64,000 nucleotides of DNA from Pseudomicrostroma phylloplanum (Eukaryota; Basidiomycota; Exobasidiomycetes; Microstromatales), in assembly GCA_039545275.1 (NCBI GenBank), contig BCHS01000004.1:186001-250000 (forward strand), read 5' to 3'. Position numbers and translations under genes: made by a program. Shown here piece by piece: positions 47,564 to 59,064 of the stretch. Below the pieces are notes generated by a model, which saw only the letters and a list, made by a program, of their open reading frames with translations, ran no database searches and was not told where the DNA came from. Within the stretch, counting starts at the first letter, position 1. The number at the start of each line of letters is the position of its first letter.

Positions 47564-49633
47564 TCACTGTGCAGCGAGCGCGATGCAGCACTTCGACGGC
47601 ACATACACCATGATGCTATGGGGACGTCCGTTCCAATCTCCCGGTTCACTAAAGCACTCCGTCTTCGCATGATCCAACCTAGCATGTCCTCCATTCTCCT
47701 TTGTATCACTGTCCAGCACCAGCTTGTACTTGCCGGGCTCGGGCACACCGATCTTATAGTTCGTGTAGGACTGGTCGGAGAAATTGAAGATAAAGACGAC
47801 GCCTGCGCGGTCGAAGGCCACGAGACGGTCGCCTTGGTGCTTCAACGAGACATAGGCCTGTGGAGCAGCAAGCCACTTGAAACGGGACTCGACGTTGTTC
47901 ATCTCGCGGTCGAAGTTGTAGAGGTACTTGTACCTCAGCAGTCCAGCATCGGGGCCGTCGATGAGGTTGAATTGTCTCCTTGCGTGCTGGAAAGACGAGT
48001 TGTTGCCTGCTCGCGGGAAGTCGAGCCATTCAGGGTGGCCAAACTCGTTGCCGATGAAGTTCAGGTAGCCCTCGCCTCCCAGTCCATGGGTGATCAGCCG
48101 GATCATCTTGTGCAGAGCGAGACCTCGGTCGATGATCGGGGTGCGCTCCGTCAGATCAGACATGTTTGTGTACATCTCCTTGTCCATCAGCCAGAAGGCA
48201 AGCGTCTTGTCGCCCACTAGAGCCTGGTCGTGAGACTCGGCATAGGCAATGGACTTTTCCATGTGACGGCGATTGGTGAGGGTGTGGCAGATGCTGCCAA
48301 AGTCCCAGTCTTCGTCGCGCGTCTCCTTCAGTAGCTTGATCCACATGTCTGGCACAGCCATCATCAATCTGTAGTCGAAGCCCATCCCTCCTTCCGCTAC
48401 CGGTCGACACAGGGCTGGCATACCTGACACGTCCTCTGCAACGCTGATGGTGTCGGGGCTATACTGCTTGCAGAGCTCGTTGGCCAGCATCAAGTACACT
48501 ACTCCCTCGGTATCGACTCCGGGCCCAAAGTACTCGTGGTACCCACCCGAGAACCCTGTACCGATACCATGGTGGGTGTAGATCATGCTAGTCACACCAT
48601 CGAACCTGAATCCGTCGAAGCCAAACTCCTCGAGCCAGTAGCGGCAGTTGCTCAGCAGGAAGCGCAGCACTTCGTGGCTACCGTAGTTGAACAGGCGAGA
48701 GTCCCACAACTCGTGGCGACCCTTGGCTCCCTCGTGGAAGTAAAGGTGATCAGTGCCGTCGAACATGTTCAGGCCGTCGAGGACGTTCTTGCAGGCGTGG
48801 GAGTGGACGATGTCCAGCAGGACTGTAATGCCCAGGCCGTGAGCAACATCGATCAGCTCCTTGAGGTCCTCAGGCGTACCGTACCGTGAAGAGGGGGCAA
48901 AGAAGCTAGTAATCTGGTACCCAAAGGAAGCATAGTAGGCGTGCTCCTGGATCGCCATCAGCTGAATGGCATTGTATCCGAGATCTCCAATCTTGGGCAG
49001 GACATTCTTGGTGAACTCCTTGTAGGTACCCACACGAGGCTCGGGGGTAGCAATGCCTACGTGAGCTTCGTAGATCTTGAGGTCGATCGGCTGCTTGGGC
49101 TTCGGATTCTTGGGGATGTAGCGTTGAGCCTTGGGCGGGTTCCAGAAGATAGCATCGTACACAGGCGAGACAGATAGGTCCTGTGTGACGCGATTGATCC
49201 AAGCAGGTATCCTCTCGATCCTCTCGCCACTGGGCATCACCATCGAAATCTTGACCTTGCTATCGTGAGGAATGGCGCACTGCCCCGATGGGTTTCCCTT
49301 CAAGACCAAACTCCACACACCGTAGTGGTCCTTTGTCATGCGGTGGCTCTCTCTGTTCCACCCATTGAAGTCTCCCATCAAGCAGGCGTCTACCACTCCT
49401 GGAGCCCATTCTCTGTACACGACATCCTGTGTCGCCTCATCGACTTGGAAGCCCATGTTCTTGTATCCTTGGGAGAACTTCAGCAGTCCGCCCTCTGTGG
49501 AGTTGATGCTGTCGAGCCACTTCTTGTAGACGGTATAGCGTTGCCGCAGAGCAGGCGCGAAAGGCTCGAGCCAAGGATCAATGGAGATGACCCGAGTGCC
49601 ATCGGTGGCTTTGGAATAGTCGGTGGTGGTCAT
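47564..49633 (-). CDS. GLC3: 1,4-alpha-glucan branching enzyme (glycogen branching enzyme)
   Basis: A single exon of 689 residues, close to the usual 680-710. It has an N-terminal CBM48 module ([24 protein letters not shown]), then the GH13 barrel with [32 protein letters not shown], the nucleophile region [10 protein letters not shown] (Asp about 341), the acid/base region [11 protein letters not shown] (Glu about 398) and [13 protein letters not shown] (Asp about 467), followed by [16 protein letters not shown] and a C-terminal beta domain. It makes alpha-1,6 branches in glycogen in the cytosol. All catalytic residues are present. The start at 49633 gives the normal N-terminus ([18 protein letters not shown]). 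Confidence 0.97.
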   Translation of the reverse strand: MTTTDYSKATDGTRVISIDPWLEPFAPALRQRYTVYKKWLDSINSTEGGLLKFSQGYKNMGFQVDEATQDVVYREWAPGVVDACLMGDFNGWNRESHRMTKDHYGVWSLVLKGNPSGQCAIPHDSKVKISMVMPSGERIERIPAWINRVTQDLSVSPVYDAIFWNPPKAQRYIPKNPKPKQPIDLKIYEAHVGIATPEPRVGTYKEFTKNVLPKIGDLGYNAIQLMAIQEHAYYASFGYQITSFFAPSSRYGTPEDLKELIDVAHGLGITVLLDIVHSHACKNVLDGLNMFDGTDHLYFHEGAKGRHELWDSRLFNYGSHEVLRFLLSNCRYWLEEFGFDGFRFDGVTSMIYTHHGIGTGFSGGYHEYFGPGVDTEGVVYLMLANELCKQYSPDTISVAEDVSGMPALCRPVAEGGMGFDYRLMMAVPDMWIKLLKETRDEDWDFGSICHTLTNRRHMEKSIAYAESHDQALVGDKTLAFWLMDKEMYTNMSDLTERTPIIDRGLALHKMIRLITHGLGGEGYLNFIGNEFGHPEWLDFPRAGNNSSFQHARRQFNLIDGPDAGLLRYKYLYNFDREMNNVESRFKWLAAPQAYVSLKHQGDRLVAFDRAGVVFIFNFSDQSYTNYKIGVPEPGKYKLVLDSDTKENGGHARLDHAKTECFSEPGDWNGRPHSIMVYVPSKCCIALAAQ

Positions 49634-50433
49634 TGCGAGGTGTAGCGGATGAGGTAGTTGGGGTGGTGAAAATAGGCTCGTGCGAGCACGAACTCCTGGG
49701 GGAATGAGCCGACCGGTTTAGATAGCGGCTGTCAAGGTTGAGCAGACGTCAGTCTGAAGTGGGATACTGTAAAGATGAATTTACAGTATAGTAGATGATA
49801 GAGAGGGATGGAAGGAAGGTCGCGCTTGTTGCGGCAGGAAGTCAGGAATAAGACGTGGGGAATCCTCGAGGATGGGGCGGCGGGAGGCAGCAGAGCCAAG
49901 GCACGCAGGCACAGAAGACGCAGGGAAGCTCCGATTGTGGAGACGCCATGACGTTGCATCGCGGCGCTCCGTGCGGGGAGGCCCAGACAAGACTCTCCGG
50001 GCGGAACGGAAGACACAAAGGAAGGGCAGAGAGGGAGAGAGATTGCAAGCGTCGACCTCTGTTTCCCACGGCCAACTGTGGCAATAGCAGGGCGAGACTC
50101 ACTCTCAGAGCCACGTCGGGTATTCGGCCAAAGCTCTAGCATTGTCACATTAAAGTACAGAGGACGATGACACGCCGACAGAAGCGGACAAGTACGTGAG
50201 TCTGGTATCCCTCAAGGAGACGGGAGTGATGGACCTATGGAAACGGTGTAGTACAGTACAGTACAGTGGTGCGCGTGTGTATGTGTGTGTTGATGCGTGT
50301 GTGGATATAGAGCAAGGTAACGCCGCCTTGAGTCGCACAGCCAGGCAAATATCGCTCACCTTCTCCCGCGCCTTTCTGCTCCCCATCCTCTGGCCCGAGT
50401 GTCTTCCTACCCCTAGCCCTGAGGCTTCCCATC
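49634..50433. other. Intergenic region between SPA2 and GLC3, with microsatellites
   Basis: 800 bp between two minus-strand genes (3' side of SPA2, upstream of GLC3). Contains a (TACAG)n run near 50254-50270 followed by a GT-rich stretch to about 50300. No gene recognised. Confidence 0.5.
50252..50300. repeat. (TACAG)n run and adjoining GT-rich microsatellite
   Basis: Three to four tandem TACAG copies followed by TGTGTGT-type sequence, seen directly just downstream of the SPA2 stop codon. Confidence 0.7.
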
Positions 50434-53400
50434 TCACCTCAACGCCTCCAGCTCTTCCCTCTGCCTGACAGCCTCCCCCTCTGTCAACAAGCCATTGAGG
50501 GCCTTGAGGCCCTTGGCAACTCCATAGCTCGCGCTTGCCATAGCACTCTTTGTGCTCTTGTCAAAGCTGGGGCGCGTCTGCATCTCGCTCAGCTTCTCAC
50601 AGTTGTCCGTCAACTCGCCCAGAATCTCCTCGCCTTCCTCCTTGGACGAAGGCGGCAGGTTGTCTCGCGAGATAGCAATGATCGAAGAGGCAATGGTCGT
50701 TATCTGGACCAGATTCTCGTTGAGCTGCACACCTTGCGCGCCTTCTCTGATGGCCGAGAGGAGGGACTGGATCGAGTGCACAATGGCCTCCGTCTGCACT
50801 TCAATGTAGTTGCGCAATTCGGCCCAATTCTCTTCGCTCGTGTCTCCGTCGTCTGCGTCGTGGACCCCGTTGTCGTGCACGGCCGTTCCATTCTGCTGAC
50901 GAGAGGAAGTGCTGGCCGAGGCCACTGAGCGACGGCCTTTAGCTCCAAGGGACATGGAAGAGCGGTCCGCGCTGTTGTTGCTGAGGTCGTCGTAGACGAT
51001 GCTGCTCTGGCCTGTGCCAGCACTGGTGTCAGCCTCGTAAGAGCCAGTGCCGTTCCTTCGATGGGAGACTGAGCCGCTCGAGGGTCTCCTGCCGTTGGTC
51101 CAAGACTTCTTGATGCTGTCCAGGTTGGTCCTGGGCAAAGATGTCACCTGTGAGAGTCCTCCGTTCTGGTACTGACCGAGGGGGTTAGGGCCGTTGCCAA
51201 TGGGGCTCGAAGGCTCGCGCTGCTGCGAGAACGATGTATTCCTTGAAGCAGACTCGCTCCCTGCCGAGGGATCGATTTTGCCATAGCTTGGGCGGTAGCC
51301 TACAGGAGAGTAGCGTCCGGAAGGGGCGCTCTTCCCACGAGGCGATAGACGCATGCCGCCGCCTGATGGGGCGTCAATGGGAGACTTGCGCTCGGCAGAG
51401 GCTCTCAGCTTATTCGCACCAGAGTCCAAGGAAGGCGAAAGAGGCTGGCTCCTGGAGACTGCAGAGGAGCCAATGTGCAGGGGCTTCAGACCTCCAGGAG
51501 GAAGTGCATTGCCTGAGAAATGCGCTTCGAACTGGTCCTTCTCCGACTGAGTGGCGGATCGCAACTTGAGCACTCTCACGAGATCGACTACAATCATTGA
51601 GACATGACTGGCAGCAGCATCGAGTAAACTGACAGGGGACAGACCCTGCGAAGAGGCATGGTTGCGGCAAGCGTTCATAAGATTATTGAGGGTGGTCGAA
51701 ATCTTGGGCTTGAGGAGCATGAGCTGATCAGCGTCGTCTGCTGAAAGCTCGAAGCTCGCGTTCTCCTCGAACTTCGCAACGTCGTCAGTGATCAATGTTG
51801 CAGCGAGGACGACTGCCTTCATCGACACCAGGACATTGGAAGGAGATGTAGACCGGGCGGTGGCCAGCAATTCGTCGATGGAGCTCTGGAAAGCGGTCAC
51901 GTTCACATCGGCGATGATACCACGGTCGGATGTTGGCATAAACTCGTCGGTCTTGGGTGGCTGAACGTAGAGTTGTGAAGTGGCTTTGTACTGTCGCAGC
52001 TCCGTCTTAGCCTGCTCATACTTCCTCTTGTAAGAGACGAGTTGCTGATTGAGGTCTCGTGCGACGACCAAGTCCTGGTCCTTCTCGGCAACGAGCTCCT
52101 CGTTCCGAGACGAGAGCTGCTGGATCTCTTGAATGAGTGACTCAATCTCCGAGCGGAGATCCTGTATCAGCCGGTCCTGCTCGGCCAGGTCACTCTGGAG
52201 CCTTTCCATGTCTTCGGCGCTGACATTCTGCGTCGCGGATCGGGTATCGATGTCTTTCTGAAGGAGGGTCATACGCTCCATGGCTGACTGCAGTTCGCGA
52301 GCTTTCTCATCGTGCTTCTGCCTGTGGGCGTCCAACTCTCCCTTCATCTGATCCAGCTCGTCAACATGCTCGGCATGCAGTCGATCCCTCTCAGTTTCGG
52401 CAAATCGGAGTTGCTCTTCGTACTTCTCCCCACGCGAGGAATGTTCCTTCAGCTCGCCGTTCTGAGCTTCCAGAGCCGCCACCCTCTGTTGCAGCGTCGC
52501 AATCTTGAACTCGTAGTCCGAGCGTAGCTTCTCAATGCCAAAGGTATTGGGGCCGTCTGCAGTCGTGCTGTTGCGCCCGTAGCCGAAGTCGCCAGTTCCG
52601 CGGCTTCCTGCGTAGCCTGCCGCGAAGCCGGTCCCCATAGAGCTGGCCTGACTGTACATCGTACTCCTGTTGTCAAACACATCCGTGGAGATTCGTTGGT
52701 TGTTGTGTGATGTCTCTTCGTCCGAACCATGCTCTCCTCCGACCCTGTAGACGACAGAGACGTCCTCCTCTTCCACGATTCTGGACTTGGTAGGTACGAT
52801 CATGTCGCTTGTACTCTCCTTCGGGGCCGCCGTATTCAAGCGCCGTGCCTCCGCCTCTTGGGCTTCGCGTTGGGCAGCAGCTTGTCTTTCCCTCTCTTGG
52901 GCTTCCCGGCGGGCGACGTCTTCCCTGAGTTGCCGTTCCTGCTCTTCTCGCTCCAAAGCCTTTTCTCGTGCAATCGCCTCTGGCCTGTACTCCTCTTTCA
53001 ACTCCGGGAAGCGACGTTCCAGCTCGAAGAAGACGTCCGAGGACAGATCTTTAAAACGCGTCTTTGGTAGGGTAGCGAGCTTTTGTCGAGCCTGATTTCG
53101 CTTGGGGTGAAACTCCTCTCTCACAGCCAGATGGGGTATAGCTTGATGGACCAGTGCGTAAGGAGCAGTGCTGGTTAGTACGTATCCACAGATGAGCCTT
53201 TCCGCCTCTCGAACTCACCAATCTGTTGCTTGGTGTTGTTTATCCTCCGCATCAGCTCGTCGTATACATCGGTCGACAGTTCTGTAAACTGCTGTTTGCT
53301 CAAGCGAGTGAGCTTCTCGCGAGCATTGGACCTAGGTCCCGTCTGCTCCTTTGCAAGGTGAGTCCTCAAGAAGGCTAGTAGCTCCTGGTAGTGGACTTTT

Positions 53401-53693
53401 CCCACCTTGCGGATCTCTTCCGTGTCCGGCCGCTGCCTTCTGACCTTTAATGTTCCCGACTGTCCCTGGTGTAGCGACGATCCAGAATCGTCGTAGGAAG
53501 ACGAGGAGATCTGGCGCTGAGGCATGGTGGGAGGTGAGCCGTAGAAGGTTGGGGAGAGAATCCCTGCGGTGGGCGGCGGAGATGGTTGATAGCCCTTGGA
53601 AGAAGTGGGTGAGACGGTTCGGGCTCCATTCTCCAGCTGAAAGTTCGGCAGCATACGAGCGATGGTCGGAGGCGGCATGGCGGAAGCCAGCAT
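50434..53693 (-). CDS. SPA2: Polarisome scaffold protein Spa2 (SHD/GIT-type domains)
   Basis: Two exons (53219-53693, 50434-53141) encode 1060 residues. Two Spa2-homology (SHD) repeats sit at the N-terminus: HYQELLAFLRTHL...NAREKLTRLSKQQFTELSTDVYDELMRR and, across the intron, REEFHPKRNQARQKLATLPKTRF followed by KDLSSDVFFELERR. A long coiled coil follows (about residues 380-560 plus an Arg/Glu-rich helix before it), then a disordered Ser/Pro region, and a C-terminal helical domain (about 940-1060, SIQSLLSAIREGAQG...ASSIIAISRDNLPPSS). Spa2 is the core of the polarisome, linking formin, Pea2/Bud6 and MAP kinases at growing tips. The intron has a textbook TACTAAC branch point. An in-frame GTG at 53738 precedes the chosen ATG. 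Confidence 0.93.
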
Positions 53694-55010
53694 AAGTGGA
53701 AGGTTTTGATACGGAAAGGGGCGTGACACGGAGATCACTTCAGGAACGAAGGAAAAGGCAAGAGCTCGTCCGCTTCGCCTGCGTGTTTCGAGGGGCTCAG
53801 TATCTATGGAACCGCGTTGAGAATGTGTGTATATGCTCAGCAGTCCTACAAGGAGCGAGCGAGGGGGAAAGAGTCGAAGGGACGTCGCGGCTAGGCGATG
53901 AGGGTGCCCCTTGTTGCGTCGGCGCTGTTGTGTGCAGGGGCACGGACAGAGAGTGATTTGAGCCGAAGCAAAGAGGCAAGTCCGAAATGCTCGCTGGTGG
54001 AAGGGAATGAAAGGTAGCTAGAGGGCGAGCAAGCTCTGCCTTGGACACCTTTGCTTGATTGTGGTGGTAGGGTCTTTGTTGTGTTGTGCGTTGATGGTGA
54101 CGGGAGAAGGAACACCTCGGCCTTGGTTCCGAGGCAGGAGGAACACAAGGCACCCCAGCCACCGCCTGCCCGCCCGCCCGCCCGCGGGAGCGACAGGACG
54201 CGCCGCGACTTGAGCCCTCTGGCAAAGTGCCCGCGCACTCGAATCAACACTGGCGCCTTGGGCTCGATTTCGCCCTCGGAAAGGAACACAGGCACTGACC
54301 CACCCGCGGAAGGGCAACAGCTTGCTGCCCCTTGGGCTCACATGCCACGGCCCAGACCAAAGCCCACCACAGCCTGGCGAGGCAGGCAGGCAGGCAGGGT
54401 CCCCCTCGCGCGAGCAGACAACAAGGGGGGAACCGTACACCAGGGCCCCATGCCTACGCCTGTGTCGAGTGCCGAGTGAATGCAGCTATGCAATGCAGAC
54501 AATGCAACACAAACCTTTGCTCATCTCTCAATCTTGGATGATTGAGAATAGCCTGCCGACCTGCCCGCCTGCCTGCCTGCATGTGCGTGTGTGTCTTCTA
54601 CCCTCGGGCTCCGCTGACTGGGTCAATCGCCATGCGGCGGAAGCGCCTCGGATGCTTTCCTTTCCGTCTTGCGCCTTGATCAGCCGAGCACATCTTCTTG
54701 ATCCTCCACCACGATTTCCCCGTTCCCATCTGCAATCGTGGCGACTGCAGCAATCATTGCGAGAGCCTCGAAGTCAGCAGCAGTAGCAGCAGCAAAGACA
54801 CCAGCCCCTCGCAGGTGTCCAGCTCAGCTCAGCTCGGTGTCCGGTCAGCCTCGTCTTCTGTCCTCAACTGCAGCACACTCGTGGAAGAGCAATCGCAGAG
54901 GCAGAGCTAGTCGTCGCCCACCCCCTGACTCCTACCGAAGCAGACTTCTGAGCCCGCCTTTTGCAACTCTTGCCTGGTGGAAGCTCATCTGGAAGGGCAC
55001 GCTCGCTACA
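53694..55010. promoter_or_regulatory. Divergent upstream region of SPA2 and REX2
   Basis: 1.3 kb with several tetranucleotide runs: (CCCG)n near 54168-54186, (GGCA)n near 54381-54400 and (CCTG)n-like sequence near 54558-54580. From 54702 the frame is open and in phase with REX2 (see findings). Other open frames here have no recognisable content. Confidence 0.4.
54381..54400. repeat. (GGCA)n tetranucleotide repeat
   Basis: About four to five tandem GGCA copies seen directly in the SPA2-REX2 intergenic region. Confidence 0.75.
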
Positions 55011-55809
55011 ATGGCCGAGCAGTACTCCCCGCTTCCGCCGCCGCCTGCGACCAGAATTCTGCAGGCGGCAGATGGACCACTGGTGTGGATTGATTGCGAG
55101 TGAGTAGTCGTCTGCGCAGCCTCATCGAAAAGGACTCCACCGTGGACTCGGACTTACACTCCACCTCCGTTGCTCAGGATGACCGGGCTACTCGAGACGG
55201 ACCGCATCATTGAGATTGCCTGCATCGTCACCGACGGGCAGCTCAACCCGCTTGACGACGGCGTGGCCTACGCTATCCGCACGCCCAAGGAGGTGCTAGA
55301 CCAGATGGGCGAGTGGTGTGTCAAGGTCCATGGCAAGTCTGGGCTGACGGCAAACTGTCTGGATGGCACAGTGGCTCGGGATCATGCTGACGTTAGGGCT
55401 GGGATCCTGGCTTATGTCAGAGAGAGGATACCGGACAAGAAGGTCGCCTGTCTTGCAGGCAGCACAGTGCACGCTGATGCTGTCTTCCTCAAGAGGGAGA
55501 CCCCGGAGGTGAGTTGCAGCTCCAAAAGAATGCGTCTTCGTCTTCAACGCTGCTCACTGACCCCATCTTTCTCTCATCCTGCAGCTCATCGATCACCTCC
55601 ACTACCGCATCGTCGATGTCTCATCGATCAAAGAGCTCGTCGGCAGATGGTACGGGCCGGATCTCAAGTGGGGCTCGGGCAAGGGACTTCACAGAGCTCT
55701 GGACGATATCCGAGGCAGCATCGATGAGCTCAAGTTCTACAGACAGCACGTCTTCCTGGGCCCAGAGGAATGTCTGAAACGACGGCAGGAGGGCAAAGAC
55801 AAGGAATGA
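55011..55809 (+). CDS. REX2: Oligoribonuclease (3'-5' DEDDh exonuclease, Rex2/REXO2)
   Basis: Three exons (55011-55099, 55178-55508, 55585-55809) encode 214 residues from the first in-frame ATG (MAEQYSPLP). The DEDDh motifs are complete: WIDCEMTGL across the first splice (Asp, Glu), [16 protein letters not shown] (Asp), and [17 protein letters not shown] with [14 protein letters not shown] (His, Asp). The enzyme degrades RNA two to five nucleotides long and acts in mitochondria as well as cytosol. The ATG-initiated form has no presequence, but the frame is open upstream to 54702 and codes for an Arg/Ser/Ala-rich, presequence-like stretch with no ATG. The gene lies tail to tail with TRM7, 107 bp apart. 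Confidence 0.93.
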
Positions 55810-55916
55810 GCGGTGATGCACCCTTGGGGGAGTTTCGGCTGTGTGAGAGAGCGCATGAGAGCGAGAATGTCATATGTAATCTATTCTACTGCAGCACAAC
55901 GGTACCTCTGCCTGCT

Positions 55917-56737
55917 CTACCGGTCCCAAGCACTGAGATCGCCCCCTGCAATCAGCCCGGCGACCTTTGCTCTCTCCTTGACGTCAGGGTCGCTGATCGG
56001 TACCTTCTTCGACCGCAATTGCTGAAGAAGAGAAGCGGAGAGGTCGTGGAGTGGGGTCGAGAGAGCTTCCGGAGTGACGAGGAAAGCCGGAGGCTGGAAG
56101 TTGCGGCAGACTGAGGAGTCGAGTTCACAAAAGCTATGTTAGCACGTCGTCGCAGACGAAGAGGGAGGGATGGAGGGTGCCTCTCGACTCACCGATGAAG
56201 TGCTCGTGACTGGCTATCCGACTGCTCCTAGGCTTGGCCACGTCCACGAACTCAAACATTGTCTTCATCTGCTCCACCAGCAGAGCAGAAGTATCTCGTC
56301 TGGCCTTCGTCGCTCCGCCTGCTGGTTGTGACGACGGCGGCTTCTCGCAGAAGATCTTGGCAATGAACGTCCCCCCTTCTTCCAGCAGCCTGAGCGTGAT
56401 CTGCAGTGCAGAGAGGAGCAGCTGAGCCTGCAGATACTCGTCGACGTCGTGTATGCCCGTCACATCAGGCGCTCCGTCGCAGACGATCAGCTGAGCCTTC
56501 TCTTTCCTACTCGCATCATCCTCGGCGCCTCCAGCCAGAGCCGAGGCTACTGCGTCTGCAGTCTCCTGTGTGGTGATGTCGCCCAGCACCTGCTTCACGC
56601 CGGGAATGGGAGCCATGGGTTGCAGATCCACAGCTACGATGCGAGAGCGGGGGGGAAGTCTTTGCACGAGAACTTGCGACCAGGATCCCGGAGCAGCGCA
56701 GAGGTCCACTGCTCTCGTAGGCCGAGGCGTCCGAGAA

Positions 56738-56769
<32 letters not shown>

Positions 56770-57078
56770 AGCTGAAACTGTCCCTTCATCCTCTGCTTTT
56801 TGCTCACTCCACCGCAATACCGTTTCCAGCTCCTCAACATCTGCCCGAAGCTCCTCCAGCTCCTCATCATCCTCGACCGACTTCTCCGATGCTAAGAGTC
56901 TCTTGAGCTCCGCCAGCTCCCCTTCGACTTTCTTGCGCAGGGTGTATCGCTCCTCCTCCTGGAAGAACCCAAATTGCTCGTCCAAGTGCAGCAGCTTGTA
57001 GGCCGAGCGGGCGCGATACCCGTCGATCTTTGAGAGACGGTAGTACACATCTCTATGGTCCTTTGACGACTTCCCCAT
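55917..57078 (-). CDS. TRM7: tRNA 2'-O-methyltransferase Trm7 (FTSJ1 family)
   Basis: Two exons (56193-57078, 55917-56110) encode 359 residues. The Rossmann domain has the K-D-K-E set: Lys in SAYK (28), Asp in LIVCDGAPDVTG, Lys in GGTFIAKIF, and Glu in ASHEHFIVCRNFQPP, the last completed by the splice. SAM-binding AVDLCAAPGSWSQVL is intact. Trm7 methylates the ribose at positions 32 and 34 of Phe, Trp and Leu tRNAs, with partners Trm732 and Trm734. Unusually, about 80 residues (41-120), a Glu/Leu-rich helix and a poly-Ser run, are inserted between YKLLHLDEQFGFF and the SAM motif; in typical family members these are nearly adjacent. Divergent from the DNAJC9-like gene. Confidence 0.95.
56735..56770. 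repeat. GAGGAC hexanucleotide repeat encoding poly-Ser in TRM7
   Basis: About five to six tandem GAGGAC copies on the plus strand, read as TCGTCC/TCCTCG serine codons on the coding strand. Confidence 0.85.
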
Positions 57079-57316
57079 TACGGCAAGGGTAGACTAAGAA
57101 GGTGAGGAGATGATGGAGATGGTCGGGAGCTCGGCAAGGTGCACCGTCTCTCCGTTCCTTCCTTCCTTCTGGCCCAAATTCGACCGGAACGGAGACGCGC
57201 GACACGCCCATTCCAGCCTCGAGGCGAGACGTGACTACAAAGTGTTGCTCTTTCCTCCTCTCCACTCTTGTGCCGCAAGTAGCCATACGTTCTCCCACTA
57301 CACTACATAGGCAGCC
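57079..57316. promoter_or_regulatory. Short divergent promoter region of TRM7 and DNAJC9-like gene
   Basis: 238 bp separate the two divergent start codons. No TATA box is evident; the DNAJC9-like side is pyrimidine-rich. Positional assignment only. Confidence 0.45.
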
Positions 57317-58822
57317 ATGGACGATAAGGCTGATCCCGCGCTTCAGTTCTTCCCGGAGGGGGAGGTGGATCTGTATGGAGCTCTGCAGGTGGAAAAGGAA
57401 GCCGGGCAGGATGAGATCAAGAAGGCCTATCGGAAGTGAGTAGCGCGGATGTGGTGGGCAGGAGGATGTGCTGACCGAGGCAATCGATCTGACGCCTACT
57501 TCTCATGACTGTCTTCTCTTTTCAGAATGGCGCTTCGCTATCACCCCGACAAGGTCCTCTCCAGCAGCTCCACCTCCTCCATCGACCCACACCAGAAGTT
57601 CCAGCAGATCGGTTTCGCCTATAGTGTCCTCTCCGATGAGGCTCGACGCAAGAGGTACGACGCTACGGGCAAGACCAACGAGTCTATGTTTGAGCAGGAT
57701 GGCTTCAGCTGGGACGAGTATTTCAAGGAGATGTGGCAGGGCAGTGTCAGTGGAGAGAAGCTGGACGAGTTCAAGCAGAAGTATCAGCGTGAGTCAGGGG
57801 GACGGCCAATCTGATTATACAAGCGGCAAAGGTGTAGCGTGCTGATTTGCCTTTACTTTGTGTCTCGTACAGACTCTGACGAGGAGAAAGCCGATCTGCT
57901 GGAGGCGTATGAGACAGCAGAAGGCGACCTGGCCACGATCTTCACCCTCGTGCCCTGCTGCGAGATCCTCGAAGACGAAGAACGCTTCATCACTCTCATC
58001 AACGCCGCCATCAAGTCCGGCGAAGTTGAAGCGCTGCCAAAGTGGATGAAGACTACAGGCGACGTTAAGGGCAGGAAGAAGATGAGGGAGGGAGCGCGCA
58101 AAGAGGCAAATGAGGCGGAGGAGTATGCCAAGGAGCTGGGCGTGTGGGATGACTTGTATGGCAAGGGACGTAAGGGCGGTGCTAATGGCGACAAGGGTCA
58201 AGCCAAGAAGCCAAAGAAGGCAGTGAGCAAAGATGAAGAGGTGGAGGTTGTCGGGGACGTCTCGAGTGACGAGGAAGAGGGAGGAGATGAAGACGAGGAC
58301 GAGGAAGAGGAGGACGAGCCCATCCAGGCCAAGAAACGAAACAAGCAGCCCGCTGCTGCTTCCTCTTCCAGCAAGAAGCAGAAGGCCGTACCCAAGCAGA
58401 AGGCTGAAACCAGCTCCAAGGCCAAGGCGGGCTCGAGCAGCACAGCGTCCAAGGCGACCAAGAAGCCGTCTTCGTCGAAGAAGGCGAAAGCAAGCGAAGC
58501 AGCCGATGATGAAGACGATGACATGGACGGTCTTCGCGCCCTGATGGCCAAACGAGGCGAGGAGCGCAACCGAGGCTTCAACAGTATGATCGCCCGCATG
58601 GAAGCGCAAGCACAAGCGGAAGCTTCAGCGAAGGGCAAGAAGAAGAAGGGAGGAATGCCCATGTTCGATGAGCCGCGGAGGGAGGCGGACGAGCCGGATG
58701 AAGAGGCATTCATGAAGGCGAGGGCGAAGGTGGATGCTAGGAAGAGGAGTAAAGACGAGGAAGCGGCCAAGGGGCAGGGAAAGAATGGCGAGGGCGCAAG
58801 CAAGAAGAAGAAGAAGACGTGA
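57317..58822 (+). CDS. DNAJC9: J-domain protein, DNAJC9-like histone co-chaperone
   Basis: Three exons (57317-57435, 57526-57788, 57873-58822) encode 443 residues. The J domain (about 17-95) has DLYGALQVEKEAGQDEIKKAYRK and, after the first splice, MALRYHPDKV with the HPD triad, then FQQIGFAYSVLSDEARRKRYD. The next region (WDEYFKEMWQGSVSGEKLDEFKQKYQHSDEEKADLLEAYETAEGDLATIF...CCEILEDEERFITLINAAIKSGEV) matches the histone-binding part of DNAJC9, which delivers H3-H4 together with Hsp70. The C-terminus is a long Lys/Glu/Ser region with a Asp/Glu tract and basic stretches, making it much longer than the roughly 260-residue human protein. It likely acts in the nucleus. Convergent with the VWA gene. 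Confidence 0.9.
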
Positions 58823-59064
58823 TGGGGGGAGATGCGATGCCATATCGCACTACTTTCAGCGCTTCTTCGCAACACAGATACCATCCCTTCGTAATGTCGA
58901 CAAGCTCATAGGATTCGTCAGGCGGGGTACATTCGTAAGATACAAGGGCGCAGGGGTACTACAGGCATCAGCTAGAAAGGGGGGGGAAGGAAAACAGAGT
59001 CGTCCAGAGAAAAAAGCAGATGAGGGAGCGGCTACGCTCGCGCATCCAAGTAAGGGCAGAAAAC

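Noticed and set aside
54160..54600. Clustered short repeats resembling a repeat array
   Set aside because: These are simple tetranucleotide runs (CCCG, GGCA, CCTG) without spacers or unique units; not a CRISPR array or satellite.
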